A DNA stretch of 64,000 nucleotides from Sindora glabra (GCA_020226215.1 CM035225.1:14395868-14459867); one strand, 5' to 3'. Positions 36,896 through 50,344 are shown, counted from the stretch's first letter. Numbers and translations are program-made. The notes: a model not told the origin generated them from the letters alone.

Positions 36896-37555
36896 GGCAA
36901 ATTGAAGCAAGGAGAAAGAAAATTTTGCAAGTGACCAACAAAATAGATATATTAAAATTGAACATTGGGTTGGATATGTATGTAGTCTAACCTAAATCAA
37001 AATAATCTCTTTCTCTCTCTCTTTCCCTCCTCTCTCTCTCTCTCTCTCTATTTGCAAATCACAAATTTTCCTTATCCGGAGGAACCATTCCAATGGAAGG
37101 TTCTAAAACTTCAATATTTTGTGAAGAATTATGATTAGGGTCTACTAGGTTGCGACTCCTAAGTTACCAAACTCTTTGCTTTGAATTATGGATTTGAAAC
37201 CGACTTTGAAAAGCATACACAGAGCACCAAATAGGTAAATTGAAGCAAGAAGAAAGAAAATTTTGCAAGTGACCCAACAAAATAGGTAAATTAAAATTGA
37301 ACATTGGACTGGATATGTATGTAGTTTAACCTAAATCAAAATAGTCTCTCTCTCTCTCTTTTCCCCCTCTCTCTCTCTCCCTATTTGCAAATCACAAATT
37401 TTCCTTATCCAGAGGAACCATTCTAATGGAAGGTTCTAAAACTCCAATGTTTTGTAAAGAATTATGATTAAGGTCTACTAGGTCGTGACTCCTAAGTTAC
37501 CAAACTTTTTACTTTGAATTATGGGTTTGAAATCGAATTTGAGAAGCCATACACA
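36896..37555. repeat. tandem duplication, 338-bp unit, with CT tracts
   Basis: The unit beginning at 36,896 (AATTGAAGCAAGG...) repeats from 37,234. Each unit holds a long CT-rich microsatellite (about 37,005-37,050 and 37,346-37,382) and CCTTATCC(G/A)GAGGAACCATT. Similarity is high. It lies just outside the right edge of block A. Confidence 0.9.
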
Positions 37556-37849
37556 AAGTGGTAGATGGGTACCCACGATTTCGATCCTTCGTTTCTAGTC
37601 TCTAATGGCACAAATTACATTTTACTTCATTCAGAAAGTGTGATTCTCAAATCTGGAATTTCCAAGAATCCTAATATCCCTGGTGAAAAGATTTTGTATT
37701 GGGTCAAAAAATCTAATCCAGCCTAATACTATAGTCCAATGCACTTCTCCAATTTAACTTATTTTTAGGTCATTCTACAATTTTGAAAATATTTTCAACA
37801 AATTTTGAAAACTTATTAATGTGTAAGCACAATGAAGAACCGTCGATTT

Positions 37850-38165
37850 AGTGATGCAACAATGTACCACTATTGATTACAAGAAACAAAGTTTTTGGCG
37901 ACAAAAATTCAATGATAATTGATGTTGTTACTACTGAAAATAATGCTTTAGTGATAATATATCTTCATTTTCACTAAATCATGATATTAATGATAAGATA
38001 AATTTATTGTGAAAAATTATTTTTTTCACTGTAGCCGTTATTAAAAGTAATTTTTTTTGTACCGTATAGTGACATAAAAAATAGTTGTTACAATTGAATT
38101 TTAGTGACAACATAGTTTCGTCACTGAAAAGCCAGGTTACAAAATTTATTTGTTGTCACAGTAAG
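37850..38165. repeat. CACTA-like subterminal repeat remnant
   Basis: GATTACAAGAAACAAAG near 37,878 resembles a worn CACTACAAGAAA terminus. It is followed by many TTAGTGA/TCACTAA words on both strands (for example TTTTAGTGACAAC and GTCACTG). Such reiterated short words are typical of the subterminal regions of plant En/Spm (CACTA) elements. The other end was not found. Confidence 0.4.
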
Positions 38166-38199
38166 AAGAAATTTCAAATAACCTAAATAGAAGCTCTGA

Positions 38200-38728
38200 A
38201 TGTTGTTTTACAACCTCTGGATCACTGATAGGGCCATTTTTCCGGTTGAAAGCTCCCTCAATTGCTTAATCCACTGGAACCACAACTTCTTTATCGACTA
38301 TCTCCTTGACATCGTTGGTGAGGTTCAATCTCCAATTCACCACTGCCTCTTAGGACTCGTTGGAATCCAGAATGAGATCCTTACCCTAGTGATCTCACAT
38401 CCACAAGCCGTTGCTTAATAAGAGCACACGCTAATCAAACTCTACCTCAACATCGCACATGAAGCCATGGACGATATAGCTAGTGTCGTGAAATTTGGGG
38501 CCACTAATAACCTCAGTGATGCAGTAACCATCGCCTCTGCACACGCAGCCTAGTTGTACAGATAGCAAATGGGATCCAAGATGACTCAAACAATGCGAAT
38601 CGAATCGTGATGCTAGCCCAAGAACCCATAATTCCACACATCAATAGGTCGTTTAAGACAAGCATAGTTTTCGTACATCATAAAGATACGTCAGTATTGT
38701 TTAGAGCGTTATCAGCATTTGCTTTCAG
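38200..38728 (+). pseudogene. arogenate/prephenate dehydratase relic
   Basis: Conceptual translation gives blocks of the plant arogenate dehydratase catalytic (PDT) domain in order: LWITDRAIFPVESSL, then IVGEVQ, HHCLLGL, VISHPQA, EHTL, a decayed middle with ATNNLSDAVTIASAHAA, then NGIQDDSNN, MLAQEPIIP, RSFKTSIVF and SAFAFR. The enzyme makes phenylalanine from arogenate in plastids. Lesions: two adjacent stops at 38,416-38,421, further stops near 38,552, and a frameshift near 38,565. The end SAFAFR is followed by GTACC at 38,729, where intron-containing dehydratase genes have a donor, so this is a decayed genomic copy, not a processed one. No upstream transit-peptide exon and no ACT domain were found. 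Confidence 0.8.
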
Positions 38729-39111
38729 GTACCAATAGCATGTATATCTCTGTTTGACTTATAGTACTCTGTTTCTTTTGTCATCGGTACTTGTACACGT
38801 AGATTACTAGAAAATATGAAATGATCTTTAATTTATAGTTGCACATTAAGTGTTTTATAGTTGTCCAAGAACCCATAATTCCACACACCAATAGGTCGTT
38901 TAAGACAAATATAGTTTTCGCACACAATAAAGGTACCTTAGTACTGTTCAAAGTGTTATCAACATTTGCTTTCAGGTACCAATAGCATGTATATCTTTGT
39001 TTAACTTATAGTACTCTGTTTCTTTTGTCATTGGTACTTGTACATGTAGATTACTAAAAAATATGAAATGCTCTTTAATTTATAGTTGCACATTAAGTGT
39101 TTCATTGTTTG
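38618..39111. repeat. tandem duplication, 247-bp unit, spanning the dehydratase exon end
   Basis: The unit at 38,618 (CCAAGAACCCATAATTCCAC) repeats exactly 247 bases later at 38,865. Each unit contains the last 111 bases of the dehydratase exon, the GT donor and about 135 bases of former intron. Confidence 0.92.
38865..38975 (+). pseudogene. second copy of the dehydratase exon end
   Basis: This 111-base copy is open in frame: QEPIIPHTNRSFKTNIVF, then HNKGTLVLFKVLSTFAFR, followed by GTACC. It is closer to functional family sequence in places than the first copy but lacks everything upstream and downstream, so it cannot encode an enzyme. Confidence 0.75.
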
Positions 39112-42100
39112 TCTAAGTGATTTAAAACATGAGTAAATTTTAGTTTATACTTGAACATTTGGTCACCATTCCAATTACTTTCTCTTGTTTTGATTCTTGT
39201 AGAACAGTGTCAAATCCTAAATAAGAATTATTTTCCCATTACATGATTATTAAAAACTCCATTTTGCTATAGGGACGTAACCGAAGTTTTTTTCTTGTGA
39301 TGCTTAGGGATATAGTACATAGTTCTTTTGTGTGGCATCTTTCCTATAGACAATAATAATTGCTTTTATCCTTCATCATACCGTTGTTAGGCATAAAACA
39401 AATGTAGGAGATTTGGAGACCATGTTTCACTTGTTTGTTTGGGATGTGCATTAATAGATGAGTAAGCTTTTAACATTCCACCTTGCCTTACAAGTTTTAA
39501 ATTTGAATTCTGACTCAACCTTTCTTGTTCTGTTTCCATTCACCCTACCTCTTGATTTTCTTCCTCAGCTCATGGGCATCCTTTTTCTTTTATTCTGAGT
39601 TTGACAAGTAGAAATTGATGGATATGTTGCCATCAAACAGAAACACTTAAATTGATACTTGTCATGGTATGATCATTTAATTGATAGGTTGACAATTAGT
39701 TGGGAGCACTACACTGTGACCATTTGGTGTAGAAAATCTTGATAGTAGTTGATTCTTTTACCATCTGAAATACTTGAGTAATTGTTAAGAGATATTTTAT
39801 CATTTAATTAAATTTTACATCCATGTTGTTGCCTGTTACTTGTAATCTCTTCTGAGAATGTTTTATATCATGTAATCTTTTGCAATTGGCTTTTCAAAAA
39901 TTTTTATTCCTTTGTGCCAATGGTCTATTCTTAATTCTTATTAATGAAATTGCATGATTTGGCAATAAATTTGACTTTTTCTCTTTCTCCTTTTGGTTCT
40001 TTTTGTTTTGTAAGCTCATTTTTCTTTGTCATATGCTTTGATCATTCCTATATATACCGACAGCTTTTAGCCTTTAAAGAACAAGTGCATTATAACTTAT
40101 TGTGTATATTTGGCAGTGTGAAATCTAAAGGATGGGATATATTTGTTCATAACATATATTTATAATTGTCATCTGAGCCCATAGTCTGAAGTAAAAAATA
40201 GAATGCAAACTTGGATAGGCCTTATATGATGTCATCTATTTGTTAGGCCAGCCCTCTGACTTAATCCCAATACTTGTCAAAATGTCATTGACCTAATTAG
40301 TAAAAAGATGCCTTAAATTGATTATGTATTTATCTCATTCTCATTTAAAATTTCTTATTATTGTTTAAATTATTAGAAAATAAAGGAAGATCTGATTATT
40401 AATGTCATTGATCTTGTTTTCTAAACCTAGTAAAAGAGTCTACAAGTATGGATTTAGGTAACTTAAATGAAGGTGTGAAGTTTGTAGTAACAGACTTGAG
40501 ATGGCATTGGGTACAGTTATTAGCAGTTGTGCTCAAATTTTGTTCTAAAGTCACTGAAAGCTTTAATATTGGAGCTGAAGAAGTTAACCCATGATAGTGG
40601 AAACCAAGGCATTTATTAATGCATAAGCCTTTTATTTTTGTTACTGTCTTTCAATTTCTCTTTCTTATCTATGAATTAATTAAGCATTTAAGTTGAAATA
40701 TAAAAAATTTTCATTGTTTTGGTGGCTTATTGTCTTTTTCATTCTTGCATTATATGTCTTGATGTCAATTGAATTATATTACTTGAATTGTGAAAAGCAA
40801 TTAGTTAGTCCTCTTGGTTAGGATATGTATAGTGATCTCTTTCTTTCTTTAGAAAAGCAATTTTTAATCCTTCACTTTTTTGATGAAGGCTTGCATCCTT
40901 TCTGAAATCTCAGTTTATGCAGGATAAAAATTGTGTGATTGAAAAAATAGTACTGAAATCTCAGTTTATGCAGGATTAAAATATTTTTAACCCATAGGTA
41001 TGTGTCTCATCTCGTGTTCCCATCTAAATTTGCTCATAAAAATATTATTCTGCTTTTGACAGTTGGTATATTGTATGCTTGTTGATTGAAGAAGACTCTT
41101 GAGGACCATGCTGGAACAAAATTTGATATTCTTGTAAGTTTTGCTGATCAGGCACCTATTTTTACTGGCTTGTCACAAAATATAGGGGACTAAATTGTAT
41201 GGTCTAAATCTGTGCTGATTAGAGGAAAAACGACTATGTTATCAGTAGCGGAGTAAACTTAAAGTTTCATGTTTCTTCAAAAATTCTCATGCAGTGAGGT
41301 AAAATTTGGATAAATTATTTAAAATTTTATGCTTGCTTTGTATTCTTCCCTTTTCTCATTCTTCAATGTCTTATCCATTTCATTCTATTTTTCTTTTCGA
41401 GGGCGTTTTCTGTAGTGATTTATCCTAACTTAAAAGGTAAATTACAATTAAAAAATTAGAGAGTAACAGAAATAAGTTGAAAATAGTACTGTGGGGTGAG
41501 TTTATTAGTGTAAAAGCATGTTATGGGATTGGCTGGGGAAGGGATCTTCGAGTTCTATTTTACTGGGTTAAATCATGAGTTTGTTTTATTGGTGATAAGT
41601 GTTTCAATCATGAGAAATGGCTCTCCTTTGTGTATATACATGAGTTTTGCCTATTATCAATAAATTTGAGATATGGACTGGTTTGGGCTTAATTTGGGTT
41701 AATATAGTATAGTGTAGAGGAAGTGCAATGAGTTGATTTAAGTCCACAATATCGTGCCAAGAAATTGTAGTGTAAATTGGATGGGGAAGAATAACTAGTC
41801 CGTATTAGATTGTGTAAAAATATGTTGCTTTGTTTATTTCTTCTAATTCATAATTGTAATTCTATATGTGGGTTTATCATTGCATCTCTTGCTCTGAAAT
41901 ATATTCTCTTAGGTGATTCGTTAGATGGAACACCATCAGGAACATTCCCAAGTTTTGACACCTAGTAATTAAGCTAACACTCAATTTTCTGAGTAATATA
42001 TAGATCTGATGCCATAAACCACGATGCTTTAATAAACTTGGTGACACTTCAAAGGTACACCCAACTATTTTGTTCATAACTTCATATGTTTATAATATAT

Positions 42101-42376
42101 ACACACAAAGTGCTAAAATACTTTGAGTAGATTAAATTGCATATTTAGTTTCATTTTCTGTTTTTGTTGATGGTTGACCATATTCGATAGCTATGTTGAG
42201 AATGTATTGGGCCATGGTTTTTGCTCTGCAAAGGAGAACTTGGTGCAGCAAAAAACTTTTTATGTAGCAATTGCAATTGGCTTTCTATATAATTTACAAT
42301 TTCAAACAATATGGTGTCTCATTGAGTAAATGAAAGAAAGAAAATGTTAAATCCTTTTTCTAAGCCTTTAAACAAA
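39112..42376. other. intergenic DNA
   Basis: No convincing gene. A short direct repeat of CTGAAATCTCAGTTTATGCA lies at 40,902 and 40,953 (51-bp period). I looked for the missing ACT-domain exon of the dehydratase and did not find it. A minus-strand frame at 41,877-42,077 shows no family signal. Confidence 0.5.
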
Positions 42377-42836
42377 TCTATATCTATACTACTAGAACAA
42401 TCTTTTTCTTCTCCTTTTTTAATTATTATTTTGGGACACATGTCAGCTTCTAGAAAAACCTTTTTCCTCCAAAATTTTTCTTCTTCTTCTTTCCCATTAC
42501 ATCCCTATTATTACTTCTTTTTAGATTAGCTTCTTTATTAAGTTTTAAATTCTTTTTTCTAATTATATACTCTAATTTAATTAGCATCTTTATTTACATA
42601 ATTTCTCTTTACACATATTTTTTAAATCTATTATCTATTATTATTATTACTATCATGAAAAGATAATTTTTTTTGAAATTTTTTTCATTTCATACGTGTT
42701 AGCTTAAGGGGAAAAATTTTTCTGCCGTTCACCACTTTTTTACTTTCCTTTTTATACAATTTGTTTCTTATAATTATTTTTTATATATTATTTTTTCCAT
42801 CCACTTATATTATTTATAACTCAAACACTATTTGAT

Positions 42837-42876
42837 AATATAATATAATATAATATAATATAATATAATATAATAA
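42837..42876. repeat. (TAATA)n microsatellite inside the Helitron
   Basis: About eight near-perfect 5-base repeats of ATAAT/TAATA. Confidence 0.9.
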
Positions 42877-43199
42877 TATTTTGTATCTCACATTATTTTT
42901 CTCTTTTTATTTGTCCCATTTTATACTGTTTAGTTTTTCATATCCACTTCTATTACTTATAATCTTTATATCCATTCACACTATTTATGTTATAGCTCAA
43001 ATATTAATATTATTAAGTAGTATAAATGTAATGTATTATTTTTTATTTTTAGCTTATTTAAATATATTCAATAAGTTTAAACCTTAATAGAGAAATTATC
43101 AAAGAAATTAATTACATATTTTCTTTTTAAAATTAATATTTGAAAATTTAAAATAAATCCATTCATTTAAAATTTTAAAATATTTTTATATCAATTTTC

Positions 43200-45672
43200 A
43201 AGTACTATATTTCAAATTAAAAATATATTAATTAAAATTTTGTTAAAACTTCACAGCCCGCGTGCTATTTTTTTCTCTTTTTGCCTACTCTATTATATGC
43301 TTTTTTTTTGTTCACTTTTTATATCTAAAGGTTAGATGCAATAATGAATAGTATAAATGTAGCATAATATATTTTCTTTTTTTATTGTAATAGAATTTTT
43401 AATAAATTAAAGATTTTATCCCAATTGAATTCATTTGCTACATATTCTGTTTTTAAATTTTATTATTTTACAGCTCACATATTCTTTATTTTTATTTATT
43501 TTATTGCATATTTTTTATTTTTCCATATTCACTCCTGTTACCTTTTATTTATAGTTAATCTTCACTTCTGTCATTTACAATTTAGATACTAACGTCAATT
43601 ATATATATAATATAATTATTTTATTTTTATTATAAAATATTTTAAATAAGTTAAGGTTTACATATGAAAATTATTAATTAAATAATTATTTACATGTTTT
43701 ATTTTTATTAAAAATATTTAAAAATTAAAATTAATTTTATTTATTTAAATTTTATCAATATTATTTTGATATTAATTTTTATGTATTATAATTAAATTAA
43801 ATATGCATCAATTAGAATTTTGTCTAAATTTTACAACTCAAGCACTTTTTCTCTTCCCTTGATCTCCAGTACATGCTTTCCTTTTATATATATATATATA
43901 TATATATATTCGCTATTAATATTTAGAAAAAAATATAATATCATACATTTTTATTATAAAAATACTCAAAAAATTATAATCAATTTAAATTTTTCAAAAA
44001 TTTCAGTATTTTTATATGGATATTTACATGTTATATTTTGAATTAAATATACAGTAATTAAGATTATTATGATTTCAAAACTCATACACTATTTCTTTTC
44101 CTTTTATTTACTCCATGACAAATATTTCACTTTTTTCCTATCCACTCTTATTATTTATAGCTCAAACACCACTCAATATTATTGATATAAAATGATATAT
44201 TTTTATTATAAAAGAATTTTAAATAAGTAAACAATTTCATTCAATTAAAGTTAGTATATATTCTATTTTTAATTCTTATTACTTTATAGTTAACACAATA
44301 TTTTTTCTTCTTCTTATGTGCTGTATAACAATTTTTTCTTTTTCTTTATTCAGACTCATTATTTATAACTTAGATATTATTATCATTAAAAAGTATATAT
44401 GGATATAAGATGATATATTCTTAATTCTTATTATACTTTACAACTATGCACTATTTCTCTTCTTTTTTTGCTCAATTGCATTTTTTTCCCTTTTTCATAT
44501 TCACTTTTATTATTTATAATTTAGAAGGTTGTGTTTTTAAATATATTAAATTTTTAATATATAAAGTACAAAATGAATTAATAAGTTACATATTCTATTT
44601 TTAACAAAAAAATGTAAGAATTAAAATCGAATTTGTTTATTGAAATTTTATTAATATCTCATACAATCAATTTTTTAGCACTATATTTCAAAATAAACAA
44701 ATATTGATTGAAATTTTGTCGCAGTTTTACAACTTAAACACAATTTCTCTTTTTTTTAATTGATTCCATTGCATATTTTTTCATTTTACAGATCCGCTTT
44801 TTTTATCTCGGATAATAATATCATAAATGGCATAAATAATATATGATAAGTTTCTTTTTATTATAAAAATATTTTAAATAAGTTAAAGGTTTTATACAAA
44901 ACACATTAATTAATTGAATAAATTAATTACATATTTTATTTTCAATAAATCTAGTTGAAGTTTAAAGTCAAATTTATTTAAAATCTAGTAACGTTTTCTT
45001 AATATCAATTTTAAAGTGATATATTTTAAATTAAAAATAAATTAATTGAAATTTTATTAAGATTTTATAGTACACACATTATTTCTTTGTATTTCATCTG
45101 CTTCATTATGTAATTTTTTTTATATGCACTGATATTGTTTATAATGTAAGCATAATATAGTGTAATTTCTTTTTATTATAAATTATTTTAAATAATTTAA
45201 ATTTCAAATTTTAAAGTACTAATTAAATAAATTAATTATATATTTTATTTTTAATAAAAATATATAAAAATTAATATTAAAATTATTGATTCAAAATTTT
45301 CAATATTTGTTTGATATGAATTTTTAAGTTCTATATTTCAAAGTAAACATAAATCAATTAGGATTTTGTCAAAGTTTTAAAGTTGAGATACTATTTATCT
45401 TTCTTTTTTATACTTCATTGCATGTTTTGTCTTTTACTTGTTTACTTTTTTTATTTATAATTCAGTCTCTAATATTATTAAACAGTACAAGTATAATTTG
45501 TATGCTTTCATTTTCTTATTAAATATATTTAATAATTTAAACATAAATATAAAATTTATTAATCAAATGAACAAATTATGTATTTTATTTTTGAAAAAAA
45601 ATTAAAATCAAACTATTTACTTAAAATTTTTGAATTTTTTATATTAATTTTTAATGTATATATTTCAATATA

Positions 45673-45726
<54 letters not shown>

Positions 45727-46100
45727 TTTTTGTCAAGATTTTACAATATATGCACTATTTTTCTTTCTTTTATCTATTTGATTGCATATTTTTTGTTTGT
45801 ACTTTTGTTATTTATAATTCATATGTTAACATTGCTAAATATTATAGATATAATATGATATATTTTATTTTTATGATAAAATATTTTCAATGATTTAAAA
45901 CTTTAATATGCGAAGTAAAAATTAAATTAATTAATTTTGTATAAAAATAAAAATAATAAAATCATATTTATCTCCTAATTTTTAATATCAATTTTTTAAG
46001 TGTTATATTTATATTAAATTTAATATAATCAATTTGAAATTTATTAAAATTTTAATATATAATCTATTAATTTGTTTTGCAAAATAAATCAGATTGTAGT
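43200..46100. repeat. degenerate tandem array inside the Helitron, about 310-360-bp period
   Basis: The phrase AATTTTGTC...TTTTACAACTC..CACTATTTCTCTT recurs near 43,237, 43,812, 44,075, 44,445, 44,713, 45,048, 45,361 and 45,723. Each is followed by TATTTATAA.T.AA and later by TATTTTTAATAAAAAT and a run like AAGTACTATATTTCAAAT. Units are diverged and of unequal length. Some similar text also occurs near 42,900 and 46,380, so the array may extend through most of the element. Confidence 0.75.
45676..45722. repeat. (AT)n microsatellite inside the Helitron
   Basis: About 46 bases of alternating AT within one unit of the array. Confidence 0.95.
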
Positions 46101-47074
46101 CTTTTATTAAAAGTATTCTAAAATAAAGATTAAATTTATTTTTTATTTTTTATATTTTTAAATATTAAATTTTAAATACGATATTTTTTTATCATTCATG
46201 TGCAAACTTTTACAAATAGTCTCTTTCTTTGGAGACAAAATTCATCCCATTTCAATTGTATGTTCAAATTAAAAACTGATACTTTCCAAACATCAATTAT
46301 TACTCCAATTTTTATTTTTGTTCATTAGTAAATATAGACATTTAATAAATAAAAATTTATTCATTAAATTACTTTGTAAATCCCACATTATTTCTCTTCT
46401 TTTTTTTGTTACATTATTTTTTTATATCCATTTTTATTATTTGTAACTTAGATATTGATATTACTAAATAGTATATATGTATGTATGTATGTGTGTGTGT
46501 GTGTATAATATTTAATTATATTGTAAAAATATTTTAAACAACTTAAAATTTTAATTTGAAAATATTAATCAAATAAATTTTCAAAAATTAATTTGAAAAT
46601 ATTTTATTTTTAATAAAAATATTAATAAATTAAAATAAATTTCATTTATTTAAATTTTATTAATATTTTTATATCAATTTTCAAGTACTATATTTTAAAT
46701 TTAATATGATTTTTTTACCATTCACATATTATTATTTCTTTTATCTTCCTAATTATATATTTTATTTTGTATTGTCCTATTCACTATTATTATCATAATT
46801 TAGATATGAATATCACTGAATATAACATAATTTTTATTATAAAAATATTAATTTAAAATTTTAATTAAATAAAATTATTTAACTACATATTATAATTTTT
46901 AATCTTATATTACAGTTTAAAATTTTTTATTTATAAATTTGAATACATAATTATAATATAAATACAATAAAATAAATTTATAAAATTTTGTGATTTTTTA
47001 TTATATATTTATTATTCTTATTTGAACATTAAAAAATAATAGATACTCGTGCATTGCACGGGTCAAAAAACTAG

Positions 47075-47501
47075 TAAAATTTAATTTCTTACTTTTTCTC
47101 TTGTGGCAATTTAATTTTGTATCTGATTTTTTACCTAACTTTGAATATATGACTGATCATGCCATTTTTTTCCACATTTTTGGTTGATTTTGTGAGCCTT
47201 GACTTGCCAAGTTTAGTCTTCCATAATTCTATTCTTTGTTTAGCAACTTTGCACTATTTCTCCAGGCATTCTGTATTGATAGGGTCTCAAAGTTCTCCGG
47301 AAGTTTCGTTGTGAAACAGACTTTTTGATGCATGAGTTTGATATTTTGTGCAATTGCTATTTTGCCGCATTTTTTCTTGCATATCAATTGAAAGTGATTA
47401 TTACCTATTTGATAATTTAAAAATTGACTATTATCTATTTTTTTATTATTGCAGGTTTAAAAAAGTACAAATAACATTATTCCCCATCTCTCAAGTGATT
47501 G
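47075..47501. other. spacer between the Helitron and block B
   Basis: Ordinary intergenic DNA. No gene seen. Confidence 0.5.
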
Positions 47502-48463
47502 TTAAAAATAGAGACAAAAATATAAGCTCACCTTATCTCGTATTCATGAATAATCTGCAAAGTTCTTGAGTTTTAAATCTGTTTTATATGTCTATAAGAG
47601 GAAAATGAGCATGGAGTGAACATAAAATTATTCTTAACTTATTTGTTTTAAACAGAGAATCGAGGCGAAGATCCTTTGTCAAAATGAGCAATCCCCTTTA
47701 TCTTGCAGTAATGTCCTCTCTTTGGGATAGCCAGACTAGTAAAGAAGGACGAAGTATTGCCTTGGTACTTCTCTCTCGATGTGACCAGAGAAGAAAACTA
47801 TCTGAGCAAAGGATGCAAAAATTTGAGCACAAAGTATACCTCCTATCAAGGTGGAACTAGGTTACTCGGTCCATAAATTTTTAGTGGCATAATCTATTTC
47901 AAACTTAGCCTGAATCAAATTTTTGTTGTATTTTACAAAATTAGTTAAGTCATACTATTTAAAATTTAACTTATTATCTTATCAAATCGGTTCACATTTT
48001 TCATATTTTAAATTATACAATAAATATATATAATGTTTATAATTATTTAAATGATTAACATATAATTGTTATTGTGATATTTATATTTATTTTCAGACTG
48101 AATTGAGTTTGATTTGAGTTGAACTTTAAACTTTATAATTTTTAATTTATCAAGGTGAGTTTAGATTAAAATATTATTATTAGTTTGATCTCATATAACT
48201 TTTTATGTTAATTGAGTTATATTTAATAATATCAAAATTTGATTTGACTTAATTTAATTTTAGTTCTAATAATATAATTGGAGAATACTTACTAATTATT
48301 AATAAGTGTACATAAACTAATAGGCCAGACCGAATTTTGAAAAATTTATGCATGAATCATATTAAACCAAAATTTAAGTACATCACAAGGTCATAAATCG
48401 ATTCCAACCAAATTCCTTTCATACAATATTAATCTATTTCAGCCAAAAGCTAGCCCAACTTAT

Positions 48464-48960
48464 CTTTTTTTTTTTTGGTAGAAACAGGAAATATATACAA
48501 ACCAAACAGAAAAATTACAAAAGTCTAGGGGTATATATACCCTAAATATCAGCATTCAAAAAAGTATTAACATCATTAGTAGGATCATCCAAAACATGAA
48601 AATTACTACTATAAACATCAAATTTTGCTAGAAAGTCCACAACTTGATTTGCTTCCCTACAAATATGCTTTATCCTTGGGGAGCCCATTTGAGAAAGTAA
48701 ATCCCTACAATCTTCAATGAGGTTGCTGACAGGAGAAAACTTCAAAGGATTAGGGTTTGTAACAACAGATATAACAAATTGAGCATTCAATTCAACCAAA
48801 AGAGGAAAAAAGCCTCTGCTGCTAGCAAGAAGAAGCCCATCTCTTAAGCCTGTAATTTCAGCCACAAAATTAGAACAAAATCCAAGACCTCTTGTGCAAC
48901 CAACTTTTCAGTTTCCTGCCCAATCCCTAATAATAGTAGTACATGCTGCCTTTTTGAGAT
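48464..48960 (-). mobile_element. 5'-truncated LINE fragment with RNase H domain
   Basis: Absent at the matching place of block A, where a different 60-base text stands. A run of T at about 48,464-48,476 is the poly(A) tail of a minus-strand insertion. Upstream on the minus strand, 48,542-48,865 encodes an RNase H-like (RVT_3) segment: FVAEITGLRDGLLLA and VNQVVDFLAKF-type blocks, as in the C-terminal domain of plant non-LTR elements. One stop interrupts the frame further upstream. Truncation at the 5' end is usual for LINE insertions. Confidence 0.7.
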
Positions 48961-49359
48961 TGCTCTTTGAGTTAATACAATAAATGTAAATAATATATTT
49001 GTTTTTTTTATAGAAAAGTATTTTCTTACAAGATATTTATGGGTTTACCAACTACCTATAGGGTGCTCTTTTCCATTCTCATAAGAACTTTGCATTCTTT
49101 ATTTTGTCGCTGTTACTGATTTGATGATTGGAGTTCTCTCGATCCAAATCATCGAGTTTGGTCACGCCTTCTTTGCTATTTTGCAGGTAGTAGAAGAATC
49201 GAAATCTTCAACCAAAAGCGTAAATCATAGTTCTAAATTCCTATACACAGTAAATAAAAGGCGATGCAAATTTAATGCGTACTCTTTTCATACTGCATGC
49301 CAATCAGTTTTTCTTTTCTTTTCAAATAATGCTTTTCTTTCCTATTTTGATAAAATGCG

Positions 49360-49440
49360 CATACATACATACATACATATATATATACGTACATATATAT
49401 ATATATATATACACACATATATATATATATATATATATAT
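49360..49440. repeat. compound (CATA)n/(TA)n microsatellite, block B
   Basis: The counterpart of the (CA)n tract at 31,384 in block A, expanded and changed in type. Confidence 0.9.
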
Positions 49441-49613
49441 TCATTTTTCTATTATAAGAAAGACTATATATATGGTCCAGGAATTATGCGTTATTAAAAT
49501 TGTAGTTTATCCCTCAGTTAATGCCTCTCTTCTTCAATATCTTACATATCTACCCATCTTCTCTGATGTGCTGATGTGGCCATGAAACTATTTCTGCGTA
49601 ATGAAAGAACTAC

Positions 49614-49835
49614 AAATACTACGTTAATATTGAAAACTTAGTTCTGCTTTCATTTAAATATTGTTAATTATATTATTTTTTTCAACTCAACAATTTGATA
49701 TGATAAAATATCATTTATTTTTAGCTGAAATTAGCTATTTTTGAGAAAATTAGATTGTTGAATTGACAAAATAATATACTTAATAATATTTGAGTGGAAG
49801 TAGCATCAAATTTTTAGTACTAATGTAATACTAGA
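49614..49835. mobile_element. foldback MITE family M1, copy 4
   Basis: Ends AATACTACGTTAATATTG and (complement of right) CTAGTATTACATTAGTAC. It is the block B counterpart of 31,575-31,790, and the best-preserved copy at its right end. Confidence 0.7.
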
Positions 49836-50344
49836 AGTCTTTTTTCCTACATAATAAGAGATTTTAATTAGAGAAATTAATTACATATTTCTCTTGCTTG
49901 AAAAAGATGATGCATCTAAGTTAATTCAGATCATGAGTGCCTAAATCCTAACATAAAAAATCTTAAAAGGTGATATTACTTTGCCTTACTCCTGGACGTG
50001 TTCAAGAATTTGCTTTGCATATGGAGAGAAAAAGAATTTTAAGATTGAATCCTATTCGAATGCATATACTATCTTTAGTCCATCTTGATGATCTGCCAAC
50101 AATCAGACACCAAATGCTTCTTTATTAACACCAATGGAGACATTTGTAACACATCATAGCATGGGGGGGGAGAAGCTAAGAAGAATGAACCCTGAAATCC
50201 TAAGAAGAGCTTACATGCAGCTGGCTCCTTAGAATAGACTTCCCTTGTTTACATGGACTATAACACACTTGTACATGCACTTCACAACTCATGAAGAAAA
50301 AAGCGAAGAGAAATAAACACTTAGGGCTACAAATCATGCTGATA

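Larger units (their letters stand above)
42377..47074 (+). mobile_element. non-autonomous Helitron, 4.7 kb
   Basis: The 5' end is TCTATATCTATACTAC, following an A. The 3' end is a palindrome CGTGCATTGCACG at 47,048-47,060, then a 10-base spacer, then CTAG at 47,071-47,074, followed by T. Insertion between A and T, TC at the start, a hairpin about 10 bases before a CTRR end, and the absence of terminal inverted repeats and target duplications are the definition of Helitrons, which move by rolling-circle replication. No RepHel or other coding region is inside; the interior is a degenerate tandem array. The element lies in the spacer between duplication blocks A and B. Confidence 0.88.

Noticed and set aside
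41877..42077. Minus-strand frame considered as a gene fragment
   Set aside because: No motif or exon structure on either strand.
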